From Pilasporangium apinafurcum (lineage: Eukaryota; Oomycota; Peronosporomycetes; Pythiales; Pythiaceae), in assembly GCA_001600495.1 (NCBI GenBank), contig BCKE01000003.1:787977-851976 (forward strand): a stretch of 64,000 nt of DNA, read 5' to 3'. The notes beneath the pieces are model-generated. The model was not told the DNA's origin. It saw nothing but the letters and a program-made list of their open reading frames with translations, and ran no database searches. Position numbers and translations under genes: made by a program. The stretch's first letter is position 1, and each line of letters opens with the position of its first letter. Positions 23,027 to 34,123 of the stretch are shown piece after piece.

Positions 23027-23969
23027 GGTAGTAGCTGAAGGGGGGAGGGTCTAAAGTTGTCAAGTGTAATGGACACAAGAAGCGAAATAATGAATGAGTG
23101 ATGAATGGATGGATGGAAGGGGAAAACCACGAAACGATCCACGCACATCTCTCTCTCTTTCACTGGTTGCTTCTCCCAAACGACAGGTTGAGGGAGAGAA
23201 CGTAGCCAGAGAAGGTAGAGAGCGAGCAGGAGAGATCGAGGCGCCTGCTACATACCTTTCTTTCAGAACTTTGAGCACCAACGATCCAAAACTAAGAGTG
23301 TTTCTGACCAATAATCTCAACCCAAATCGATCAGAGCTCCTCTTTCGAAGCGCGCTTAAATTTACAAAAAGAAATCAGCCCCCATAAAAATGGAATAAGT
23401 GCTGCATATTCAAGTGCGCTTAAAATTTACTCCAAGGCCACCACCAGTAACAAAAGTGTAATGGCGGGTAGGGGATTGCACGTTCGCGCGGTCCAATCGT
23501 CTGCCGGTTGGACGAGGAGAAAAAGGACCTAATATCAAATTTGACATTTTACAGAAGATGTTGACTCTGCTGAGAGGTGGATTCGAACTCCTTCATGGCC
23601 TACTACCACCAAATTTCCAAACAACTGCAAGCAGGAGTTAAGGCTTTCGTATAGTGTACCACTGCCACCAGGCTTTTTCAAACTTGGTACATTGTCGCCA
23701 TGAGAGATGCACTGACAAGACATGGATAATATCGATTATCAATTTTACTATATCAAATTTAGGTTTCAGCTTCACTTTGAAAGTTGATTCTAGCAGCCAG
23801 CTATCTGATACCACAGGTTGAAGGGAATTGGCCTGTTGGTGACAGTAGCCACTTTCTTTGGTCTTGATATTAACTTAATATAGTACATTCTCGCTTGAAC
23901 TGCGACATCAAGATTTGCTTTGTTCAGCGTCATCATCAGCAGTAGAAGAGAAGAAAGCAGAGGAAGACA
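23027..23969. promoter_or_regulatory. Long intergenic region between eIF5A and cofilin genes
   Basis: About 940 bases between two divergently transcribed, presumably highly expressed genes. It holds Ser/Arg-type low-complexity frames near 23094-23387 that look like chance, a purine-rich leader just upstream of the cofilin start, and one candidate SINE (23543-23749, listed separately). No clear TATA box or initiator was identified. Confidence 0.35.
23543..23749 (-). mobile_element. Candidate tRNA-derived SINE flanked by an 11-base direct repeat
   Basis: The 207-base segment is bounded by perfect direct repeats ATATCAAATTT at 23532-23542 and 23750-23760, as expected of a target-site duplication. 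On the minus strand it contains GTTCGAATCC (plus 23579-23588), a perfect RNA polymerase III B box, and upstream TGGTGGCAGTGG (plus 23659-23670), close to an A box. The order A then B fits a tRNA-like promoter, although the spacing of about 82 bases suggests a class II tRNA or a diverged copy. No convincing cloverleaf could be folded by eye, so a functional tRNA gene is unlikely. SINEs of tRNA origin are known in Phytophthora. Confidence 0.4.
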
Positions 23970-24550
23970 ATGGCGGAACCGCATATGAAAACCGCGGGCG
24001 TTGCCAAGTATATTCGCCATCAGGACGATGTGCCTACGAATGCCATCACCCCTACCGATGAGGTCGTCGCAGAATTCAAACAACTCAAGATGCGACGCAA
24101 GTACCGCTACGTGTTCTTCAAGATCGACGGAGCACAGGTACTTGTTGATGCCAAAGGACCACCTAGCGCCACATTTGCGGATTTCATGAATGCACTACCC
24201 GATTCCGAGTGCCGGTATGCAGTGTATGACCATGAATACCAAACCGCTGACGGTCGCAAGTCTAGTAAATTGTTCTTCGTAACATGGTAGGGCAACCCTG
24301 TATCTGTAACTTGTCGAGAGAAGGTACTGTGGTGGATTTAATTTATGCTGACGGTGATATACTTGGTAGGATTCCTCAAAACTCCCATCCAGGCTTTAAG
24401 ATGGCATATACTCACGCCAAGAGCACGATTCGTGGTGTGTGTGATGGCTGCATTGATGTGAATGCGGTGATTAAGAAAGAAGTGGAACAAGGCATGGGCA
24501 TCACCTCTGGTGATGCCTCCGACTCCGATAGTGATTTCGAAGATGACTAA
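23970..24550 (+). CDS. Actin-depolymerising factor / cofilin
   Basis: Two exons, 23970-24286 and 24370-24550, with an 83-base intron that splits the Trp codon of FFVTW; product 165 aa. It starts with GVAKYIRHQDDV, has the ADF core FKQLKMRRKYRYVFFKIDG and the ECRYAVYDHEY segment, then the actin-binding long helix region HPGFKMAYTHAKSTIRG. ADF/cofilin binds ADP-actin and severs filaments. The C-terminus carries a strongly acidic tail (GDASDSDSDFEDD) that most cofilins lack, with several serines in casein-kinase-2-like contexts. Confidence 0.94.
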
Positions 24551-24746
24551 TTTCGTGTAATCGACCAAGTTGCTCAGCAGTTCACAAGCTACTGACTATA
24601 GTGGAAGAATGAACCTCGTAGATAACTACTGTTCTTACAACCAAAGGAGTATGATCATGGAGTAATTGTACGATCACAATTTCCAACCCAATCGTCAGCT
24701 CTACTACGATTAGCTTCTGTTACGCTCAGCACTCATGTCATAGCGT

Positions 24747-27212
24747 CTACTTTAAGTTTTTTCGTTGGTTCTTCCTCATGGCAAGCATTTGTGACTTCAA
24801 CGCCAGCTCCGCTTCCCGATCCACACGTTTGCGTTCTAATTCACGTTGCTCCTGCGCTTCCTGTTCTTCACGTTTGCGTTTCCCCGCCGCCACTTTTTCT
24901 ACTGCTCGCGTGTGCTTTGTATAGATAAAACGCGTGTATTCCTGTGCGAGCGCTCGTAAAATCGGGACAGCTGGACCACTTCGGTTCCGTAACATTTCTC
25001 GAGCTGATTGTATTTTATCGAGCGCATACGGATCAAAGGGCTTAACGATTCGAATGGCTTCCTCGAAATACGTATTCATCGCGTCTGAGAGGAGCGATTT
25101 ATTTTGTAGGGTCGAAGGAGCGATATCTTGGCCTTCCGCGCTCGGTTCATCATGTTTGTCTTCTATCACATTCGCTGCCTTCGAAGCAGCTGGATTTACC
25201 CCAGCGAGTCGGATGATCTGACCAACGCACGCTAACCATCTCGCCGTCCTTTGAACATTAATACGCTCCATTTTCTGTGGCATCAATACAGGTGTTGATG
25301 TATTTAAATCGCTTCCATTGGTATTTCCACTTGACTTGCCATTTTCTGGAGCTGATGACGACGAACGTTTACCACTGCGACTTTCCGCTGCTTTCGTAGC
25401 CACCCCCGACGTTCGCGAATTAACCGAGGCTGGACGTGTTGAGCGGATGTTGTTGAACTTGGAGTCAAGTAAGTTGACAAAGCAGCCATTTTGCACAAAT
25501 ATACTTTGCTTTTTTTCAAAATCCGACCGTTTTGCTTCTTTTCGGGATGCTATGAGCCCGTGCGCATCGACCACATTCCTGCAAACGCCACAGATTATAC
25601 CATCGGTAACACTTGGCAACCCCTTCGGCAGTTTGATGTCCTTCCAAACACCATTCTGAACAGTGGTGATTGCTTTTAGTTTCTTTTTAGTACTGCTACC
25701 AGTAACTCCTGCTAATTTATCTCGCTCACGAGCATTTGACCGACGTTTTGTACATTTCCAATGCTGAAGATGCGGTGTGGTGTCATTGGAACAATAGAAT
25801 AAATGTTGCCGCACATGGAAGGGCTGAGCACACACATCACACGAGTGCTGCTGGCTGATAGGACCAGGATACTTGCCCAAGTACTTGGCCGGATTGAAAG
25901 TCTTTAATAATTGCTGATGCAAATTGCGATCGCCAATCAAAGCGATCGCTGCTTGAGGGTGAGCTGAGGGGCACATCGTCTGCAATTGCGGTACATAATC
26001 AAGAAAGAATTGGAGCGCTTGTAGGCACTTCGAGTTATACACTGGTGGATCAGTCTTGGAGGCTTTGAGACTTTTGTTGCACAACTCAACCAACACAATG
26101 GAAATTTCATGCAGTAACTTGTCGATATCGTTGTATGAGTCCAGTCTTCGCTTAATGGTTTGTAGCTTGCTCGTTCCATCGCGGCCGATGTATGCTGTCA
26201 TTTGCTTCGATACCATCTTGTCCAGCAGGTCTGAGACGCTGTCAGTTGTTGAGGAATGCCGGTCACAGAACGCGTGAAACTGAAAGAAAGGTGACGATTG
26301 CATTTCCAAGTGACCGTTGCGCTGGTGCGCACACTGTGCATGGAAGAACCGACAGCAATTGACGCGGCGGCAACGTATTCGAATACCAGAAGATGCGTGG
26401 CAGAAACAGCATTCAGAGGGTAACCCCCATGTGTCATCGTAATAAGACCAAATGTCTGCACTTTCTGGGATCTTCAGATCATCTTCTTCTCTGTTGTCCA
26501 TCGTTTCATCCTCTTTTGGCATCAATGTGATAGCACGTAGACGACGCGGATCCCACTTGATGCATAGCAAATGACCAAATTGCGGTATTGTAGTGGAAGT
26601 TGCTTCATGGATGCCCTCCGCACACTCATCGTTATCATCATCTTTCACAAGCCTCAAATACTGCAAATCTACTAATTTGATAATACCACCGCTCTGATCA
26701 CAGTACACGCATTTGGTACTGTTCGTATCCACTCCATGCAAGCAAGTATCGCATTTCCAGCTCGATTGATCTTGTTTCTCCTTGTTTTCGTCTTGGGACG
26801 CCTTCAAGTATGGATCAATGTAGCAATTATGATGGACAGTAAGTTGGCACTGTGCGCAAACTCGTAGCAAATTACTCGAATTTCCACTTTCTGCTCGTTT
26901 ACATATATGACAAGTAGCATTGACTTGTGCTTCGCTCTCTTTTTCTGTCAGATCGATCTCCGTCGGTGCCGTGTCTTCATGCAAAGCCGATGATGCAAAC
27001 TTCACCTCTGTGGCCATCTCGTCCTCGATTTCCATATGAACGTGTTTATCCGGCACCCCAACACTAGAGCCCATTCCGGGTGTTCGTGGGCTACTACTTC
27101 CGCTATCGATCGTGACGAGGGTGTCTCCCACTAATGCGAAATTAGCAACCGCGTCCTCCTCGTCGCTGCGCTTCCGCATCAACAGACTTCCAGACGTTAA
27201 ACAGACCCCCAA
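24747..27212 (-). CDS. PHD plus extended PHD zinc-finger chromatin protein
   Basis: Single-exon protein of 821 aa. Residues 101-158 form a PHD finger (CHICKRAES...HHNCY...WKCDTC). Residues 168-319 form an extended PHD/HC5HC2H module (CVYCDQSGG...CCFCHASSG...CRRVNCCRFFHAQCA...FCDRHS), the tandem found in JADE, BRPF and MLL-type proteins. A further Cys-rich segment lies near residues 450-500 (CDVCAQPFHVRQHLFYC). The C-terminus is a basic coiled coil with a nuclear-localisation-like KRKREEQEAQ stretch. The tandem normally reads histone H3 tails; no enzyme domain is present, so it probably serves in a histone-modifying complex. It cannot be assigned to one named orthologue. Confidence 0.82.
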   Translation of the reverse strand: MGVCLTSGSLLMRKRSDEEDAVANFALVGDTLVTIDSGSSSPRTPGMGSSVGVPDKHVHMEIEDEMATEVKFASSALHEDTAPTEIDLTEKESEAQVNATCHICKRAESGNSSNLLRVCAQCQLTVHHNCYIDPYLKASQDENKEKQDQSSWKCDTCLHGVDTNSTKCVYCDQSGGIIKLVDLQYLRLVKDDDNDECAEGIHEATSTTIPQFGHLLCIKWDPRRLRAITLMPKEDETMDNREEDDLKIPESADIWSYYDDTWGLPSECCFCHASSGIRIRCRRVNCCRFFHAQCAHQRNGHLEMQSSPFFQFHAFCDRHSSTTDSVSDLLDKMVSKQMTAYIGRDGTSKLQTIKRRLDSYNDIDKLLHEISIVLVELCNKSLKASKTDPPVYNSKCLQALQFFLDYVPQLQTMCPSAHPQAAIALIGDRNLHQQLLKTFNPAKYLGKYPGPISQQHSCDVCAQPFHVRQHLFYCSNDTTPHLQHWKCTKRRSNARERDKLAGVTGSSTKKKLKAITTVQNGVWKDIKLPKGLPSVTDGIICGVCRNVVDAHGLIASRKEAKRSDFEKKQSIFVQNGCFVNLLDSKFNNIRSTRPASVNSRTSGVATKAAESRSGKRSSSSAPENGKSSGNTNGSDLNTSTPVLMPQKMERINVQRTARWLACVGQIIRLAGVNPAASKAANVIEDKHDEPSAEGQDIAPSTLQNKSLLSDAMNTYFEEAIRIVKPFDPYALDKIQSAREMLRNRSGPAVPILRALAQEYTRFIYTKHTRAVEKVAAGKRKREEQEAQEQRELERKRVDREAELALKSQMLAMRKNQRKNLK

Positions 27213-27531
27213 AAACTGGAAAGAGGCCCACTGCTGCCACCAGTTGGGCGTTTTTGTGGTACATTTTTGTCCCCGATGGTTCCGAGAATACTAAATTGGT
27301 CCATCAAGTAATACAAATTGGCGGGAAAGACAACTGAATGAAAAGAATGGATATCAGGGGTGAGTGATTCGATAGTATTTGTATTCATTCGGTCGCCCGA
27401 TCTATGACAAAATACAGCTACTGCGCATGATAGCAATTTCTTTAAGGATCAGGATAGTTCTCAGCATCATTCACGTGCTCTTGTAAGCGAATGTATAGTG
27501 CTTTTAATGACACTCTTTCAGATTTGAACTC
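27213..27531. other. Short intergenic region between two minus-strand genes
   Basis: About 320 bases: the promoter of the PHD gene and the 3' end of the dioxygenase gene. Nothing specific was recognised. Confidence 0.35.
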
Positions 27532-29502
27532 TTAAGCGAAGTTGCCGTTCGCAACGCGGCGATTCTTTATGTCCGGGAACTCATCAGCAAAGCGGTAGCG
27601 GAGGGCATTGAAGCGGCAAAGTGCGTCGTCGATATTGATGTACGTGCCCTGCAAATGACGGATCCCGCTTGAATCGGCGGTGAATTGATTACGTCCATGC
27701 AAGACTCTGAAAGGATAACAAAATTGCAACTTGTCAATAACGGCCGCTCGATAGCACGTAAGCAACACGAGTGAGCATACCTGCGCTGATTGAAGATGAC
27801 AGTATCGCCTTGTTTGAGTTTGAACTCGATCAAGAATTTGCCGCCTTCGACGATGTCATAAAACGCTTTGTACGCTTCATAGTATGGTTTGACATCATCG
27901 AATGGAACCTTCAGAGGTCCTTCGAAAGGAGGGCTCCAGTGGACAGCAACGACCTAGATAATGATACAAATTTCCAACATAACTTAAGGCTGCTTTGAAG
28001 AGCATTATTTTGTAGATACGAGATCTCACCTCGTCACGATGATTCAGCTGAATATGAGGGCGCTGGTATTCCATAATCGCGGGGTTACTTCGATTTAGAT
28101 GGTGCTTCTTGAAGGTGGCAGGCACGCGGCAAAATGTCTGGAAATGTTCTGGATGAAGTTGACGAAACTCTTCCGCAACAGCAAAGACGTCAACAAACGT
28201 CGATTCACCACCTTGGACCGTTTCATCAAAGCGAAGCGCATGCAGAAATTGCAATCCTGGTGGGGACTCATAGTAGGCAAGATCCAAGTGATGCTTTAAG
28301 TGGTGGGTAGTGTAGGCAATGTTAACCTAACACAGAAGACAATTACAGTTATAGACTATTCCTAATAGTAGTAGTACATTTTGAAGAAAACATACGTACC
28401 GGATTCTTCTCGGCAACCACGTCAAAGACATCGCCATAAAGGAAACTACAGATACAATAGCCATGTGAGTCAGATGTCAGAGCTGTGCATACGAATATCC
28501 CGAACAATGTTCACGTCTTACGAATGCGACACTGGTGCAATACGCTCTGCAACCTTCTTTACTTCCTTGGGCTCTGACGGCGTGTTCTGCACTACCGCAA
28601 AACCATTTTCCACAATCTGATGCAAGACTTGGAATAACCCACGGTCGTCCTCAACGTTCATCATGTTGGCGTAGTCATTGGTAGGGATAGGAGCGCCAGG
28701 TGCGAGTGCAGTAGTCTTCATGTTTTTAGCATTCTGATCTAATGTCACGCTTGCATAGCAGTTTTCACGTAACCACGACCAGGGGAATTCACTCTTGTGG
28801 CCGTCTCTCGACCACACAATGTTCAAGCTGTTCCCTTTGACTATAGTACAGAGTTACACATAACACAACCAATTATCAGTACGTAAAATAGCAGGTATGC
28901 ACACGCATTCGGTGCTGCAATCGATATCTACGCTTTCCACTCACTGTAAATGTCGTCGATTTCGAGATTTGGGTCAATATCAGAGCTGTTTACAAGCCTC
29001 TGTCCAGTTTCGTGCTGACATTCCGGACAGAGACACCAAGAACGCAGATGCATGAGGTGAAACTTGCTCAATCTACCGTCGTTCCACTTGAGCGCAATAT
29101 AATCGCGGTTTTGAATGTCCATACTCGTCAGCTACAGAAACCAGTGATTTTGCATCCGCAAAATGAGAACGCTCCACCAAAAGTATGTAGTTGTATCAAT
29201 CATTGAAACACACACCCCAAGCGCCAACGATGCTTCATCTTGCTGTTGCTGTGGTGGTAATGGATCTTTCGTGCTCAGATCGCGATGCTGAACAAATTGT
29301 AAACGCTGTGGCGCTGCTTCCAAATCAAACAAAAAATAGCAATAATGTGTGACATCCGCATCAGCATCGCAAAAACATTTCATTGGTGATTCCGACCGAA
29401 CAAGACACACCCACCTGGACGCAACCATACACCACGTGAAGGTGCTGCCGCAACGAACCGTGTCGCTGCCACACGCGGAAGTATCCGCGTCGCCCAGCGC
29501 AT
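27532..29502 (-). CDS. Gamma-butyrobetaine/trimethyllysine dioxygenase family enzyme, mitochondrial
   Basis: Eight exons on the minus strand, all joined in frame: 29502-29415, 29316-29216, 29131-28944, 28840 to about 28521, about 28445-28400, about 28325-28032, about 27954-27781 and about 27710-27532. Exon 1 encodes a basic, acid-free leader (MRWATRILPRVAATRFVAAA), a good mitochondrial presequence. Next comes the small N-terminal zinc-binding domain with LRSWCLCPECQHETGQR, then a TauD-type 2-oxoglutarate dioxygenase. The iron ligands are HLDLAYYESPPGLQFLH (HxD) and the distal His in SGIRHLQGTYINIDD. Both gamma-butyrobetaine hydroxylase (BBOX1) and trimethyllysine hydroxylase (TMLHE) of carnitine synthesis have this layout. 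The mitochondrial leader favours TMLHE, but the two cannot be separated reliably by eye. Confidence 0.87.
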
Positions 29503-29964
29503 TGACCCTATTGCTGCTGTTAGCTGTGGAGTCTTGCGTTTCCTGCTGTCGTCGGTGCACAAACACGAAATGAAATGATCTGATCAACAAAGATGACGAG
29601 GCAAGCAAGAACTGAACTGCAACCCAAGACCGTCTCAATAACCGAAATATTATCGGTTATGTTATAATTTGACCACCGATGCAACAATAATTCAAAAGTT
29701 GAAGTGCAACAAAAAGGCACTCGAGAACAATGGGAATGGAAGTTGGCAATGTGGCTTTGTGATGTTGATCCTGAACGAGGCAATTACTGCGGTGAATCAA
29801 GACATGTGGAAGTATCTTGACTAACCATTGGCTCGGTAAAAGAACGAATTGTAAAGCATTGACAATCTGTAGACACTAAAATAGACGCATCCGGTCCGTT
29901 TCATGTGGCCACTGTTCATACCAAGGTTGCTGTGTTCTCGAGTGTTGATGTTGATGATCATTGC
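29503..29964. promoter_or_regulatory. Divergent promoter region with a short hairpin
   Basis: About 460 bases between two divergent genes. A perfect 8-base inverted repeat ATAACCGA / TCGGTTAT with a 7-base loop lies at 29638-29660 and could be a protein-binding palindrome. Open frames here are continuations of upstream sequence without domain content. Confidence 0.3.
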
Positions 29965-32282
29965 ATGACAACGCTCCAATCTCGTCGAAACAAGCATGGA
30001 GCTGGATTGCCTGCGCCGTCTTCTATACCAATCGATCGACTGTCCAGACAGGAGTGGATCAACGACCAGCTGCAGCAACGAAAGAAGCACCGAGAGCAAG
30101 AAGAGAGTAATAAACTCGCCGAGTTACAACAAGTACATCTCCGACAATGGAGCCCGTATCTACGGCAAGTAGCGCGGACACACGAGCTTAATATTGCCTG
30201 GAAACATGATGAGGGGTTTTTTACGTGGGAACGAGTGTTGAGTCTTCATGAGCTCGTGGCGTTGCGGATCACTGGTCATAAGCTGGTAACGCTTCCAGAC
30301 ACAATGTCGAGTTCCTTGGCATCCCTTACTGTGCTTTCTTTGATAGCCAACGATCTCAAGGAGCTTCCAGAAAATGTGGGTTAAACATCATAAGACAAAA
30401 TGTATAGCATATTGCTGTCCGTAGATCTGACACATTAAAGTTAATGTGTACAGATTGGAGAACTGCAGCTACTCAGAGAAATCGATTTAACAAAAAATCA
30501 GCTGCGCAGGCTTCCACATTCGATCACAACGCTGAAGAACCTCAAGAGTCTAAACTTGTCGTCAAACTTGCTTGAAGAATTGCCAACCAACTTCGGAGCA
30601 CTGAATGGGCTTGAGAAATTGTGGATAGAGAAAAACAAACTTACTCACTTGCCACCATCAATCGGAGACTCGAAAGCGAAGATTGCCAACTTCAGTGCAA
30701 ATGAACTGGTAGAATTACCTGATTCCATTGGTAATATGGTCAACCTCACGACACTTGTTGTAAATATGTACGTGGTATGCAATTTGTACTATCGTACGAA
30801 AGGACTAGGATCTGTGCTTATCAGCGTCGGTGTGTTCATACAGGAACAAATTACGTGAGCTCCCAGAAACATTAGCTCTTCTACCGTGTTTAACAAGTTT
30901 GCATGCTTCTCAAAATCAGCTTCAGCATTTGCCGCGGAGCATTGGAAACCTGCAGACTCTTCGAGAGCTTCGCTTAGACTGGAATGAGATTAAGGAACTT
31001 CCTTTTTCTTTCCGATTACTGAAAGAATTGAAAACACTAACTATGGAGAAAAATCCACTCAAATTGCCTCCAATAGAGTACATCATTCGAGGCATTCCAG
31101 CAACGATGGCGTACATTCAAAAAAGCTTGGAAGAGTTTCAACGCAAAAGCCGGCGACAAATTGTGGAGAAACTACAAGCGATCTTGGCGTTTGCTGCTCA
31201 ATTAACTTCTCAATCGAAAAACGAAAAAGAAGTTGATGAAACTAGCCCATGTTTTGCGGATGTGGTGCTACCGTTCTTTGAACCGAATTGTGAACGTATA
31301 ACTCCGAAAGGCGGTGAAAAACTGATGTTTTATGCTGTAGTATGGGAAGAATTTTACTCAACTATCCTTCCAGCGATTGAAGCGAAAAAGATTGAACTGG
31401 ATCCGGAGCATGGCTCATTCCAGTTTCAGGAACTGTTCTCATCAGATGAAGTTGAAGATGCACTCACAAACTATGATGACGATTTCGGAGCTGCATCGAT
31501 GAAAAACCGGGCTGATTTCCGGAAATGCGCATGCTTGGACCTGGTAGAACTGGAACTCAATGGAATTAGCAAACCGAAGGTTTGTGTTTCTGGTCCGGCT
31601 CCATATTGCTGCAATCGAGAAGCTTTATTAATTCGAATGCAGATGCTTACGCATGAAGAGGCTAAAGATCAACTTGCTAGCACCTATTTACGAACAAAAG
31701 TGGATCGACTAGTGCGCAAAACGAAACGTAGATGTATCGATTACATTAATTCAGAAGAAGGTGTGGTGCATTTTGAGAATTTGTCGAAACAATTGGCCAA
31801 ACAACTCTTTCAAAAGCGTAAACGACTCAAAAAGTTGCGTTTACAGCACGATAAAACTCGTCAAAAATTTGCCAAACGGAGACAACAAGTGGAGTTGAAA
31901 ATTAAGGCTTTGGAGAAGGCAAAAGAGGCTCGACTCCAGAAACTACGAGAAAATTTGGAGCGACTTGAGAAAGAAAGAACGCATCTTGATAGTGAGAATC
32001 AAGGCAAATTGGATACCAAAAAAGCCAAGAAATTGGAGACGAAAATCGCAAAAATCCAACAAGACTTAAATGCTGAGCCTGTAGAAGATCAAAAGATAAT
32101 CGAACTAAAGTTGACCCTGGAGGGTATTAACAAAGACGAGTCGATTGCAACAGATGCGACAGAGAAAGCAAAAGCAAGAGAAATGAATTCGGATAGTGAA
32201 GAAGATGAAGAAGATGAAGACGATGGAGTTGAGGAGGAAGAAGAAGTGGAAGACGATACAGAAGAACAGGAGGGTGATGACA

Positions 32283-32317
<35 letters not shown>

Positions 32318-32956
32318 ATTACAAAGTCTTCAAATAGTGAAAGAGTTGAAGTACCAGCAGCCGACGCAAACGGATTAACAGATGGCGCCGATGAAAAAGG
32401 CTCAAAATTCTTTCAGTTCGAAACACCGGAGTTGACGTTCGTGGATTATCGGAAAGCTGCTACTCAAAAAATCGAGTGTACTTTGGGTGAAGAAAAGGAC
32501 GTAGTTGAAGAGGAGCTGGTAATTATGTACCAAACACATATCCGCGATGCTTACGTTGAGGAAAAATGTGCACGTGTCCAAAAGCAGGCGACATATGAAT
32601 TTCTTCAGATGCGAGCTGTGCTGCAGAGGTGGATGGGTCTCAACAATAGGACAGTGTTTGAAGCCTGGCGCGATTACATGCGAGCGAATAGAGCCAATGC
32701 AGAGCAAGCTAAAGAAAAATTGGCCCGAAAGAAACACATTGAAGAGCAAAATCGAGCCCTGGAGGAACAGTTGGTACGACTGGAAGCACGAAAATGGGTC
32801 CAACGCACGGACATGTACACTGATGCAGTATACTACGAACACACAATGACAGGAGAAACAAGTTGGTATGCGCCACCATATTGGGATGAAGAACACGATC
32901 GGCTTGCTATTCCTGCCGGAGTTGAAGCTCCAGTCTTAAAGCTGCCGCCTATCTAA
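29965..32956 (+). CDS. Leucine-rich repeat, coiled-coil and WW-domain protein
   Basis: Three exons, 29965-30375, 30454-30767 and 30844-32956; product about 945 aa. I chose the ATG at 29965 because the longer frame begins with GTG at 29905. An N-terminal helical region is followed by about eight leucine-rich repeats of the short L-x-x-LP type (LKELPENIG, LRRLPHSI, LEELPTNFG, LVELPDSIG, LRELPETLA, LQHLPRSIG), roughly residues 95-330. Next comes a long basic coiled coil (about 490-620), an acidic run encoded by a GAT microsatellite, more coiled coil with a W-x-x-WR IQ-like helix, and a C-terminal WW domain (YYEHTMTGETSWYAPP). Such mixed LRR/WW proteins are common scaffolds in flagellate protists. 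Function is not known. Confidence 0.75.
32278..32318 (+). repeat. GAT trinucleotide microsatellite inside a coding region
   Basis: An almost pure run of GAT units (about 12) encodes a poly-Asp stretch within the acidic linker of the LRR/WW protein. Length variation would change only the number of aspartates. Confidence 0.85.
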
Positions 32957-33048
32957 TCCATCTAACAACTGAACAACGTAATGCACATTGAGACGAAATC
33001 TTGGTGTAGTCATCCTCAACAGTGCGAATGGATCGACCCATGTTCGGG

Positions 33049-34123
33049 CTACGACGCTTGTGCAATTAGTTTGTTCAAGAATTCGCAGACTTCCTTTGTA
33101 TCATGAAGGGTGAACGAAGCGCCAGTCGACTTGCTATGCTCAGTAACAAGAATGCCAGCACCTAGACCATGAAATAAACAATGTCAGCATTCGATCATTA
33201 TGCATGGAATCGCACAAGTACTGTGGCAAACCTTTGTGAGGGTTCTGCATCCGAAAGACCTCAAACGCATCTTCGTCAGTGGTGTCATCGCCAATATAAA
33301 TAGTGTAGACGTTGTCGTCCTTATCGAGCCCCAACGCCTCCAACAACCACATGAGCGCCTTGCCCTTGTTCCAGTCGATTTTAGGCTTGAACTCATGCAC
33401 CATTTTGCCTTCATTAAAGCTGTGCAAAATCATTCTCAAATGAGCTCCGAGTCCAGTTGCATCATCTTTCTTACAAGCATTGCTTACCGAATGTTGGGAT
33501 GTGCAGCCGCAGCACTTTTGGCAACCTCGTGAATCTTTTCGTGGAATTCTGGAGCAACGTTACTAAATGAAGACAATATTGCATAAGAGAAGGTTCACAC
33601 TTTGTCCTCCTGCCAAATCTACAAATTCATACCGGTAATGCAATGAAATCGAGTAGACGTTATCCTCAACATCAGCACCATCAATGCCGGCCACTTGCTC
33701 CGCCATTGTGTCGCGGATCTGCTCCAAATCAACTAAAAATTCCTTCGCGACTTGGTTCTTGATCTCTGTGTCGTTCGGCCCAGTGATATCAAAGCCGTGA
33801 CTACCAGCATAATACAATTGTGGAATGCCGACAAATTTTTGGATCTTATCAAGCGAGCGCCCCGTAATAACACCGGTCGTGAACTTTTGTCGCAATCGCT
33901 CGAGTGTTTCCTTCACCGTCGGCGCGAGGACTGCGCTTGCAGGGTCGCTGACGATTGGTGTCAACGTTCCGTCATAGTCAAGAAAGATCACTAATCGATG
34001 GTTCTTGAAGTCCTCTTGCAAGCTCTGGAAATTGGCCAACGCGTTTGTGCTGCTGATTGACAAACGCGACCGCAATGGTTTGACGGCAGATGAAGTTGTT
34101 GACGAAGCGACGGCCGCTGCCAT
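33049..34123 (-). CDS. Trehalose-6-phosphate phosphatase
   Basis: Four exons (34123-33633, 33562-33488, 33434-33232, 33161-33049) give a 293-aa protein. All joins keep frame: [22 protein letters not shown] and [13 protein letters not shown]. It is a HAD-fold phosphatase: motif [13 protein letters not shown] (nucleophile Asp), motif II region [12 protein letters not shown], and motif [25 protein letters not shown] is typical of trehalose phosphatases. The reaction is trehalose 6-phosphate to trehalose. No synthase domain is attached, so this is a stand-alone phosphatase. The first 30 residues are Ser/Thr/Ala-rich with few acids and might be a weak organelle leader. Confidence 0.92.

Noticed and set aside
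23561-23700. tRNA gene on the minus strand suggested by GTTCGAATCC
   Set aside because: The T-stem does not pair over five bases and no acceptor stem, anticodon arm or D arm could be drawn. The flanking direct repeats make a SINE more likely.
29132-29638. 168-codon minus-strand frame as the true N-terminus of the dioxygenase
   Set aside because: Splicing from the MRWATRIL leader in another frame gives a proper mitochondrial presequence and keeps all phases. Only the last 34 codons of this frame are used.
32402-32896. 164-codon minus-strand frame inside the LRR/WW gene
   Set aside because: Antisense shadow of a coding exon; Cys/Phe-rich reading typical of the reverse of acidic coiled coil.
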